NCBI GenBank assembly: GCA_965200005.1
Contig: OZ241331.1
Location: 744,001 to 808,000, forward strand
Direction of reading: 5' to 3'
Origin: Aldehydirespirator sp965200005
Lineage (GTDB): Bacteria; Actinomycetota; Acidimicrobiia; Acidimicrobiales; Aldehydirespiratoraceae
Length of the DNA stretch: 64,000 bases
The notes below the pieces were generated by a model. The model was not told the origin of the DNA. It worked only from the letters and a program-made list of their open reading frames with translations, and did not search any database. The translations under genes and the position numbers were made by a program. This document shows, piece after piece, positions 8,173 to 15,645 of the stretch (its first letter is position 1; the number at the start of each line of letters is the position of its first letter).

Positions 8173-9784
8173 CTCTGTAATATTTCAATGCTCTAGTGCG
8201 ACCCTGTGACACAAGGACTCCAGATTGCTTTAGCTCGGCAAGAATCTGACGCGCCGTCGACATTCCAACGTCCAGCAAGTCAGCTGCCTCACGTGTTGAC
8301 AAGTGCCCAACTCGATCAATGTGATCAAGAACAATCCGTTGTCTCTGGCCTAGCCGGCTACCAGCACGCCCGATTACCCCGCTTGACAGTGCGTAGCGCG
8401 TACCACCTCCGACACCAATACGGTTCACGAGTCGTTTGGCTAGCGCTCCTGCGATCAAGGTGTCCGTATTGGTGCCAACGAGTAGCCGCTTCAGATCACG
8501 CCTCGCCAGAGATCCACTATCTCGAATTGCGATCAACATTCGTTGCTCATCAACGGTGAGATCAGTTGAGTCCAACTGTGATAGCCAAGCCTGATCCTCA
8601 AGACTCATCAAGCGCTTATTTCGCAATGTGACCGTGACCGAGGCATCCGTCGCGACGAATGATGGAGGTTCCATGTGCTCTGCAGCTGTCACATCGAACA
8701 TTCGACTTATGCCGTCTCCATACTCTTCGACAACTCCCATCGTCTTCAATACCCGCATGATCCGAGGATTACGGCTGTAGTGCTCAGTGCGCATGTTCTC
8801 GACCGTGACATGTCCGGGCAAGGAACCCGGGCTCTTTACTTCAATGCGGTCGCGCCAGATCGTTACGTCGATCGTGGCTCCAACCAGCCAATAGTCACGA
8901 TGAGCGAGGGCGTTCACCAACATCTCTCGCAACACAGTAGGCGGGTATTCCGGTTGCCTAATACGTCGTACTGAACGGAGCACGTCGTAGTGGTCGGTGT
9001 TTGCATCGATGAAGTCAAGACATCGGTCGACGGCATCTGAGAGAGGTGCGCTCACCTCGTGGCGCTTGCTAATTCTTCCAGGGCCAGGTCCAACTCCTTC
9101 ACGGCATACCAACTGAACTGCCGCTCTCGGAATAAAGCGTCTTAGGTCGTTTGAGAACAAGACTGCTGCAGCACTCATAACTCGAGGAGCCAGTGGCGCA
9201 GGCCGAGTCGCAGCGACACCCAAGTCCACCAGAGTGCGAATTGCCTCATCTCTTGTGACCGCCGGTCTCTGGTCTGACTCCATCACTTGATTGAGGACCA
9301 CGAGGTCAAGTTCATCGACGGTGAATCCACGCGCTGTCTGTTCTTCAGCACTCAGATTGAGATGCTGACGCACGAAGCGAACGTGAGCATCCCCACGCAA
9401 CGGCCTGTTGTCGCCTCCGACCCTGCGCAACAGTCGGCCATCCGGCGTCGTCACAATCCGACCGGTGACTGGCGGCACCGCAATCACGACGCATTCCACA
9501 CCGTCTACGGCGACCGACCGCAACTGAACTTCAACGTTGCATTCGTCCGCGAACTTCGTGACTCGGTCCTGGGTCTTTTGTGACAGCCTGCAACCGGTGA
9601 TCTCGCGGTCGTCTCGCACGCCAAGAATGATCAAGCCTCCATGGGTCATTGCCATGGCCGGGATTGCGTTAAGCAACGTGTTGGGTGCTCCCCGCTTGAA
9701 CTCCAACGTCTCGTGCTCGAGGCGCCCGAACAACTCCCAGAAGGCTGTAGCGGTGAGAGATGCGGGGATGTCGTCGATCCGCAT
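8168..9784 (-). CDS. AlbA_2/Schlafen-type putative transcriptional regulator with ATPase-like domain
   Basis: The protein has an N-terminal AlbA_2 (Schlafen-like) domain with the LEFKRG motif at residues 27-32. It has a GHKL-like ATP-binding domain (HATPase_c_4 type) around residues 280-390 with NALAHRDYW, and a C-terminal winged helix (about 475-538). The ATG at 9784 is preferred over the one at 9805 because AAAGGATC lies about 7 bases upstream. Proteins of this architecture are often annotated as RecG-related ATP-dependent regulators and are common in defence islands. A perfect inverted repeat (9852-9869) in its upstream region could be its own operator; that link is inference. Confidence 0.82.
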   Translation of the reverse strand: MRIDDIPASLTATAFWELFGRLEHETLEFKRGAPNTLLNAIPAMAMTHGGLIILGVRDDREITGCRLSQKTQDRVTKFADECNVEVQLRSVAVDGVECVVIAVPPVTGRIVTTPDGRLLRRVGGDNRPLRGDAHVRFVRQHLNLSAEEQTARGFTVDELDLVVLNQVMESDQRPAVTRDEAIRTLVDLGVAATRPAPLAPRVMSAAAVLFSNDLRRFIPRAAVQLVCREGVGPGPGRISKRHEVSAPLSDAVDRCLDFIDANTDHYDVLRSVRRIRQPEYPPTVLREMLVNALAHRDYWLVGATIDVTIWRDRIEVKSPGSLPGHVTVENMRTEHYSRNPRIMRVLKTMGVVEEYGDGISRMFDVTAAEHMEPPSFVATDASVTVTLRNKRLMSLEDQAWLSQLDSTDLTVDEQRMLIAIRDSGSLARRDLKRLLVGTNTDTLIAGALAKRLVNRIGVGGGTRYALSSGVIGRAGSRLGQRQRIVLDHIDRVGHLSTREAADLLDVGMSTARQILAELKQSGVLVSQGRTRALKYYRA

Positions 9785-9810
9785 TGGTGATCCTTTGGAC
9801 TTCATTATGT

Positions 9811-10235
9811 AATCATCCCTTCATAATAGCCACTTCGAGGTATTTCGGACGGATGATTTTGAAATCATCTCCCCAAGGTCGCGTGGGTCACTCGAGGACT
9901 CCGTTCTGCCGAGGACTCTCGTCCACCTGATGAATGCACCACCTAAGGCGGATTGTGTCATATAGCGTCACAACATACAGGAGATCACTACATGGGCTAT
10001 ACCACTGTTCGTGCCAGACTCACGCAGAGATGAGCCAGACTTGTTTGAACGACTCGCCCGAGCCCGCAAACCTCGCGAGGCTGTGGCTGCTCGCGTCCAG
10101 AAACGCTATGCCAACACCAAGCCGACGAACACACGAGGCGAGTACGCGACGAACTGCCCTGGTAGCCGTGTCCTCCGAAGGCCCGGAAGCACGACCGTTG
10201 GCAATCACCCACGATTACTGCTGGATTCGGGGACT
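9811..10235 (+). repeat. Copy 1 of a diverged 434-bp tandem duplication
   Basis: The order AATCATCCC, CACTTCGAGG, inverted repeat, then a ribosome-binding site and ATGGGCTA is found here and again about 434-436 bp downstream. GCCACTTCGAGG is at 9829 and 10263; ATGGGCTA is at 9992 and 10428. The copies have drifted strongly between these landmarks, so the duplication is old. Confidence 0.6.
9852..9869. promoter_or_regulatory. Perfect inverted repeat, operator candidate
   Basis: GATGATTT and AAATCATC flank a TG spacer, a perfect 8+8 palindrome. The half-site also occurs as AATCATCCC at 9811-9819 and 10245-10253 and in a degenerate copy at 10285-10300. It sits upstream of the AlbA_2 regulator and of the small duplicated gene, so it could be a binding site for the regulator. 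Confidence 0.4.
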
Positions 10236-10289
10236 TCATTAGGGAATCATCCCCTCACAATCGCCACTTCGAGGATTTGTGAGAGATGA
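9992..10289 (+). pseudogene. Frameshifted copy of the small charged-protein gene at 10428
   Basis: ATG 9992 gives only 13 residues before TGA. A two-base deletion relative to the downstream copy lies around codon 5. After it, the frame starting at GTG 10011 reads SRRDEPDLFERLARARKPRE, clearly homologous to SRKDEPDLHERIARARKARE of the intact copy. A second indel near the end removes the homologous stop and lets the frame run to 10289. It is most likely a decayed duplicate. Confidence 0.6.
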
Positions 10290-10427
10290 TTGTGAAGTCA
10301 TGTAGAAACAATCCACGCGCCGCTCGCATCCGCCTGGCGGCCACTAGGACGCTCGTACGAGAGAGACGAGTCACACCCAGTCGATAATCTCAGAAAGCAC
10401 CACAACACAACTCAAGGAGGTCACAAG

Positions 10428-10628
10428 ATGGGCTACACGCCACCATTCGTTCCTGAGTCACGCAAAGACGAACCGGACCTGCACGAGCGAATCGCTCGTG
10501 CCCGAAAGGCTCGCGAGGCTGCGGCCGCTCGAGTCAGGGAGCGTTACGCAAACATCAAGCCCGACAACCGCATGTGGCGAACTCACGAGGAACTGAATTG
10601 GCCACTAAGTCCCCCGAGAGTGCGGTAG
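10428..10628 (+). CDS. Small charged protein of unknown function (66 aa)
   Basis: A strong Shine-Dalgarno (AAGGAGGT) sits 8 bases before the ATG. The protein starts MGYTPPFVPESRKDEPDLHE and continues as an Arg/Ala/Glu-rich helix-forming stretch to about residue 48, then THEELNWPLSPPRVR. It resembles no family I recognise. A decayed paralogue lies immediately upstream, and a remnant of a ClpP-class serine protease gene begins 7 bases downstream. It may have been a partner of that gene, but no function can be assigned. Confidence 0.55.
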   Translation: MGYTPPFVPESRKDEPDLHERIARARKAREAAAARVRERYANIKPDNRMWRTHEELNWPLSPPRVR

Positions 10629-10634
10629 CCAGTC

Positions 10635-11155
10635 GTGACAGAGTCTCCATCCCAAAGTCCGCTATATCGGGCGACAGAGTCACCTCGATACCTGCGTCAA
10701 GATCAGATCAACGACTACGAGCAGTCCACGGACCGTGCTCTTGTAGTGTTCTGGGGTCCGATCGGTTCAGAGCCAACCCACACGCTTACGAATTCTACGC
10801 AACACTTCTCGCCGACATTGACGGAATCGTCTACCAAACAGCCAAAGCAGCCATGGAGCGATCAGTCGAACTGATACCTGAACTCCTGAGTCTTCGCAAC
10901 GTGACGCTATCTGCTGACCAGATCAAAAAGATGAGCAACGACCTCCTGAATTCAGCAATGCATTCTGCAACTATAAGCCACACTACTGCTTTGAGGTACG
11001 GGCTTCCAATCGAGTATATGGAACCCCGGTCTGAATCCTGGGATAAACTTTGGAGACTTCACGCTCACTATGTGTATAACCTTGGAGCACATCCAATTGT
11101 CAATCAGGTTGAAGGACGACGTGTATCGTTCCGCTTCGGCAACCGGCCGATCTAG
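10635..11155 (+). pseudogene. Internally deleted SDH/ClpP-class serine protease remnant
   Basis: From GTG 10635 the frame reads SPLYRATESPRYLRQDQIN and LVVFWGPIG, resembling the N-terminus of the serine dehydrogenase proteinase (SppA/ClpP-like) family. At about 10760 family-like sequence shifts to another frame, reading FRANPHAYEFYATLLADIDG and RYGLPIEYMEP, like the C-terminal part of the same family. The roughly 120-150 residues that should carry the catalytic Ser and Lys are absent. The open frame 10574-11155 covers the second part only. The call rests on resemblance remembered from the family. Confidence 0.45.
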
Positions 11156-11298
11156 ATAGGTCTACACTAACAAGACACCCGACTCTGGCTAGCTCGTGTG
11201 GCGTGGAATCCTACACAATCGGCCCTATCCCGTCTCCCTAGATCGCTTGTGCTAGCGGCACGGAGAATTGTATAGACTTAGGGGTCTGAGTGGTGTTG

Positions 11299-11368
11299 GG
11301 GGTGGATTGTGAAGGCTAAATTAGCGAAATAATCGGAGTTGGTGCATAATCGCCCCACAGTCCACCCC
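11299..11368. other. 13-bp imperfect inverted repeat with 44-nt loop
   Basis: GGGGTGGATTGTG (11299-11311) and CACAGTCCACCCC (11356-11368) pair with one mismatch. They lie just downstream of the antiporter gene (read on the minus strand) and at the end of the accessory region. No U-tract is seen. It may be a transcript-end hairpin or a relic of a small non-autonomous element. Confidence 0.35.
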
Positions 11369-11391
11369 GGTGAGAGATTGGCGGCTGGATT

Positions 11392-12573
11392 TCAGACGGT
11401 GGGGGTTTTGGTGTGGGAGCGGTGTTTGGTTAGGGCGGTCATTGCCGTGTCGCTGAAGTGGTACATCACTCCGCCGATTACTGCGAGGAGGATTACATAG
11501 GCCGCTGTAAGGGCTGCTAGGTCTGGCTCTTCGCCTGCGCCCAACTCTGCGATCACCACCGAGAACTCTCCGTGCGCAACTAGGGCAGCACCTGCGACGA
11601 CACGCTCTGTCGTGTTGAGCTTCTTTCGCACACCCGCAAACCAACCGGTCGCAAGCTTTGTCACAATCGTGATTGCACCCAGAAGCACAGCCACACCAGC
11701 GACGCCGGGAATCAGCGCCGGGTCGACTTGCATACCGAAGAACATGAAGAACGACGCCGCGAACACGTCTCGCAACGGCCGCAACAGTGTGCGCGTGTGT
11801 GCGACCAGGTCACCCGAGAGTGCCACTCCAACAAGGAACGCACCGACTGCCGCTGAGATGTGGAGTCTCTCTGCGAGCCCCGCCACCAGCAGAGTCATGC
11901 CAAGTAACGTGAGCAGCAAGGCCTCACGTGCATTGCTCAACACAATCTCACTAATACGATCGCCATGGAAATACGCAACTGTCAGGATTATCGTCACAGC
12001 AACAACAGAAATGCCAACAGTAACTGCGGTTCGCGATGGCGAGCCACCGAGCAAAATGCTGGTCACAATCGGCAGGTAGATGACCATTGCTAGGTCTTCG
12101 ATCACTAGCAAACTCAAGATGACAGACGTCTCACGGTTACGTGTCCTATTGAGGTCACCGATCAACTTTGCAATTACACCCGATGACGAGATATAGGTGA
12201 CTCCGCCGAGTAGCACCGCAACGATCGGATCAAACCCAAGCAGCAGTCCTCCAACAAGGCCAATCGGGAAGTTCAGCAACAGATCCACAAGCCCAGACCA
12301 TGTCGACTGGCGAAGATTGTCGATCAATTCATGAGCAGAAAACTCAAGTCCCAGCATCAACAACATGAGAATCACGCCGATCTCGGCACCAACCTCAATG
12401 AAGTCAGACGCTGCACCTAACTCAAAGATTCCGCCTTCACCGAGCAAGAGCCCCACCAGCAGGTATACGGGCAAGATCGGCAACCCGAACCGATGCGCCA
12501 GACGTGCCACAATCGCGAGCCCGAGCACGACCGCGCCGAACTCAATCAGCAACACGGGGATGTCCGTGGTCAT
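11392..12573 (-). CDS. CPA2-family cation:proton antiporter (Kef-like)
   Basis: The 393-residue protein is almost entirely hydrophobic, with about eleven or twelve predicted membrane helices. It has the CPA2 Na+/K+:H+ antiporter pattern: GLPILPVYLLVGLLLG near residue 30, a LMLLMLGLEFS stretch near 72, and ISSSGVIAKL and VIEDLAMV in the core. It lacks the cytosolic TrkA-N/RCK domain of KefB/KefC, ending soon after the last helix. It stands alone and is divergent to the Fe-S oxidoreductase gene. Ion specificity cannot be read from the sequence. Confidence 0.9.
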   Translation of the reverse strand: MTTDIPVLLIEFGAVVLGLAIVARLAHRFGLPILPVYLLVGLLLGEGGIFELGAASDFIEVGAEIGVILMLLMLGLEFSAHELIDNLRQSTWSGLVDLLLNFPIGLVGGLLLGFDPIVAVLLGGVTYISSSGVIAKLIGDLNRTRNRETSVILSLLVIEDLAMVIYLPIVTSILLGGSPSRTAVTVGISVVAVTIILTVAYFHGDRISEIVLSNAREALLLTLLGMTLLVAGLAERLHISAAVGAFLVGVALSGDLVAHTRTLLRPLRDVFAASFFMFFGMQVDPALIPGVAGVAVLLGAITIVTKLATGWFAGVRKKLNTTERVVAGAALVAHGEFSVVIAELGAGEEPDLAALTAAYVILLAVIGGVMYHFSDTAMTALTKHRSHTKTPTV

Positions 12574-12752
12574 CTAGCAGCTGCCGCGAATCCACACAAC
12601 GGGATTGAAGCCCTCTCAATCCGCTCTGCGACGGGACTGTTCCAGATGATCGTGCCTAAACGTTACTGCACTAGCTGCAAACTCCGTGACCACTCCACCG
12701 AAGCATCACAAAACTGCCCGGTCACGGCCACGCGGGTAGTGTCACCTCTGCC

Positions 12753-14987
12753 ATGAAAGGACGCATCCGCCCCCATCATCTCGTCGTCGCCCTAGGCATC
12801 GCCATCGCCCTGTTGACAGCAGTCGCAGGCATTGTGCCGAGCCTTACCGGGTTCCATGACGACAGCTCCATCACCCGAGAAGTGTTCGGCAACGTGCCCG
12901 CACCGATCAAGGTCGCGTTCTACACGCTCATACCGATCCTGTTGATCTATGGCGCGGTGATGTTTGCCAACCGTGTCAAGAACTGGGAGCGAGGTCGGCC
13001 CGACAACCGCCGCACCAACCCGCAAACCGTCAAACAGCGCATGGCCGATTTCCGTGCCGGTGTGTACATGCGCACCCTGCTGCGAGAGCCCGGCGCCGGT
13101 GTGATGCACTCGCTGATCTACTTCAGCTTCATTGTGCTGCTGGGTGTGACAACCACCCTGGAGGTCAATCACCAGCTACCCGAGAGTCTCAAGTTCCTTC
13201 ATGGCGATGTCTACAAGGCGTACTCGTTCGTCGGTGATGCCGCCGGCGCGGTGTTTGTGATTGGTGTGGTTTGGGCGATCCTGCGCCGCTACGGCCCATC
13301 GTCATGGCGCCCCTACCGCATTCGGATCAAGACACGCCCCGAACACCTGCTAATCGCGCTGGTGATGCTGGCAATCGGGATCACAGGGTTCGGTGCCGAG
13401 GCGTTTCGTATTGCCGCCGACGGCATGCCCGATCATGAGCGCTGGAGCTTTATCGGCTATCCACTCGCACAACTCGTCGACAGCAGCACTTCGGTAGCGG
13501 GGTGGCATCAGGCGTGGTGGATCGCCCACGTGCTGGCGTTTGCAGTCTTCCTGGTGATCTTGCCAACCACGATGCTGCGCCACATGTTTACGTCGCCGCT
13601 CAACATGTACCTGCGTCACCGTGATCGCCCCAAAGGTGCGATGCGGCCCATGCCCGACCTTGTTGAGGGCGACACCGAGCTTGAGACCTTCGGCTCTTCT
13701 GTGATTGAAGACTTCACCTGGAAACAACTGTTGGATACCGACGCCTGCACTATGTGTGGCCGCTGCACTTCGGTGTGCCCCGCTCATGCAACCGGCAAGC
13801 CGCTTGACCCACGAGAGATCGTGCTCAAGACCGGTGAGGTGATGGCACTCACCGGTAACCCGCCAACATCGCCACCGCTCAGCAGTGAAACGAGTAGCGC
13901 AGCCCGGGGTGTGCAAGGCGAAGACGTCAAAGTGCCTGCCAACTGGATGTTTGATCGGATCAGCAACGACGAATTGTGGGCTTGCACCTCGTGTCGGGCT
14001 TGTGACGAGGTCTGCCCGGTCAACATCGAGATCCTTGACAAGATCCTTGACATGCGCCGCTACCTCACGTTGATGGAGAGCGACTTCCCCACTGAGTTAG
14101 GTCAGGCATATCGAGGTATGGAGAACTCTTCGAATCCCTGGTCGATGAGTCAGACAGAACGGGGTGAGTGGGCTCGAGACCTAGATGGTGTACGGGTGCT
14201 GAGCGGAGGCTCGCCGCTTGATGCCGAATACCTCTACTGGGTTGGTTGTGCTGGTTCATTTGACGACAAGAACAAGCGGGTCACCCGTGCCATGGCCAAG
14301 CTCATGAGGCGCGCGGGAGTCGATTTTGCAATTCTGGGCCCGGCAGAGAATTGCACTGGTGACTCGGCTCGCCGGTCGGGTAACGAGTATCTATTCCAGA
14401 TGCTCGCAGCCTCCAATATCGAGACACTCAACGGTATGGGTGTACGAAAGATCATCACCCAGTGCCCGCATTGTTTCAACACTCTCGCCAACGAATACCC
14501 ACAGCTCGGTGGGCACTACGAGGTGGTGCATCACAGCCAGTTGCTTGAATGGCTCGTGTCCGAAGGTCGCCTAGACCTTGAAGGAGCCAGTCTTGAAGAG
14601 CGGGTCGTCTACCACGACAGCTGTTATCTGGGTCGCCACAACGATGTTTATCTTGCCCCTCGACGGGTACTTGGATCGCTAAACGGGATTCAGGTTGTTG
14701 AAGCACGCCGCAACGGGAACAAGGGCATGTGCTGTGGTGCCGGCGGTGCTCGCATGTGGATGGAAGAGACCATCGGCACCAAAGTCAACGATGAACGCGC
14801 TAAGGAACTGCTCGAAACGGGCGCTTCGCGGATCGCCACAGCCTGCCCGTTCTGTTACATCATGATGGACGACGGTGTGCGAGCAGCTGGCGTAGAAGAG
14901 GAGGACGTCAAGGTCGGCGACATTGCTCTTCATGTTCTTGAAGCAGTAGAGGCTCGAGATAACGCCAAAACGCTCGTTACGAAATGA
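12753..14987 (+). CDS. Membrane heterodisulfide reductase-related Fe-S oxidoreductase
   Basis: The first 290 residues contain about five membrane helices resembling a NarI-like cytochrome b subunit. Two 4Fe-4S ferredoxin motifs follow, CTMCGRCTSVCP near residue 331 and CTSCRACDEVCP near 411. Then come two CCG-type cysteine-rich domains of the HdrD/GlpC kind (GCAGSF near 500, CPHCFN near 570, CCGAGGARMW near 660). The fused layout matches actinobacterial proteins thought to move electrons between the membrane quinone pool and cytosolic carriers such as electron-transfer flavoprotein. The stop overlaps trpG by ATGA, so the two are co-translated, an odd functional pairing. Confidence 0.92.
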   Translation: MKGRIRPHHLVVALGIAIALLTAVAGIVPSLTGFHDDSSITREVFGNVPAPIKVAFYTLIPILLIYGAVMFANRVKNWERGRPDNRRTNPQTVKQRMADFRAGVYMRTLLREPGAGVMHSLIYFSFIVLLGVTTTLEVNHQLPESLKFLHGDVYKAYSFVGDAAGAVFVIGVVWAILRRYGPSSWRPYRIRIKTRPEHLLIALVMLAIGITGFGAEAFRIAADGMPDHERWSFIGYPLAQLVDSSTSVAGWHQAWWIAHVLAFAVFLVILPTTMLRHMFTSPLNMYLRHRDRPKGAMRPMPDLVEGDTELETFGSSVIEDFTWKQLLDTDACTMCGRCTSVCPAHATGKPLDPREIVLKTGEVMALTGNPPTSPPLSSETSSAARGVQGEDVKVPANWMFDRISNDELWACTSCRACDEVCPVNIEILDKILDMRRYLTLMESDFPTELGQAYRGMENSSNPWSMSQTERGEWARDLDGVRVLSGGSPLDAEYLYWVGCAGSFDDKNKRVTRAMAKLMRRAGVDFAILGPAENCTGDSARRSGNEYLFQMLAASNIETLNGMGVRKIITQCPHCFNTLANEYPQLGGHYEVVHHSQLLEWLVSEGRLDLEGASLEERVVYHDSCYLGRHNDVYLAPRRVLGSLNGIQVVEARRNGNKGMCCGAGGARMWMEETIGTKVNDERAKELLETGASRIATACPFCYIMMDDGVRAAGVEEEDVKVGDIALHVLEAVEARDNAKTLVTK

Positions 14988-15595
14988 CTCCTCCAGGCTC
15001 CACAAGTGTTGATGGGGCGCCACGGATTGCGGTTATCGACAACTACGACTCGTTCGTTTACATCCTCGTGCAATACCTAGGTGAACTTGGTGCTGATCCC
15101 ATTGTCTTCCGTCACGACGCGGTGACTGTGGAGCAACTGCGTGAGCATGACCCAGATGGGATCCTCATCAGTCCAGGCCCCGGAGTGCCCGCAGACGCAG
15201 GTGTCAGCAACGATCTTCTCGTTGAACTGAGCGGACAGATCCCGATACTTGGGGTGTGTTTGGGGATGCAATGCATCGGCGAAGTGTTCGGTGGATCTGT
15301 TGTGCGCGCACCTCAAGTCATGCACGGCAAGACATCAGTTATCAACCACAACTCTGAGGGAATATTTGAGGGCCTCGACAACCCGTTTGTGGCTACGCGC
15401 TATCACTCACTAATTGTTGAACGTTCATCAATCCCACCAGATTTAGAGGTAACTGCCACGTGTAGTGAGGGACTCGTTATGGGTTTGCAGCATCGTCAAC
15501 ACGACACCGCAGGCGTACAGTTCCATCCCGAGTCGGTGCTAACGAATGCTGGCCGCCCACTGCTCAGCAATTTCTTGAACAGGTGCATGAACTGA
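14984..15595 (+). CDS. trpG: Anthranilate/aminodeoxychorismate synthase glutamine amidotransferase subunit
   Basis: This class I glutamine amidotransferase releases ammonia from glutamine for anthranilate or 4-amino-4-deoxychorismate synthesis. The first motif DNYDSFVY is near residue 20. The oxyanion strand ISPGPGVP is near 58, the nucleophile Cys92 lies in GVCLGMQ, and HPES near 181 carries the catalytic His and Glu. At 203 residues it is full length. The start overlaps the preceding gene's stop. No synthase component I gene is adjacent, so trpG versus pabA cannot be decided. Confidence 0.93.
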   Translation: MTPPGSTSVDGAPRIAVIDNYDSFVYILVQYLGELGADPIVFRHDAVTVEQLREHDPDGILISPGPGVPADAGVSNDLLVELSGQIPILGVCLGMQCIGEVFGGSVVRAPQVMHGKTSVINHNSEGIFEGLDNPFVATRYHSLIVERSSIPPDLEVTATCSEGLVMGLQHRQHDTAGVQFHPESVLTNAGRPLLSNFLNRCMN

Positions 15596-15645
15596 GGCTT
15601 GTTCTGGTCGGCTCGCTAGTCGGGCAAGCCCCCATTTGCTTAGGA

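Noticed and set aside
11321..11644. 107-residue minus-strand frame overlapping the antiporter
   Set aside because: It is Arg/Cys-rich shadow coding within the antiporter gene with no homology-like pattern.
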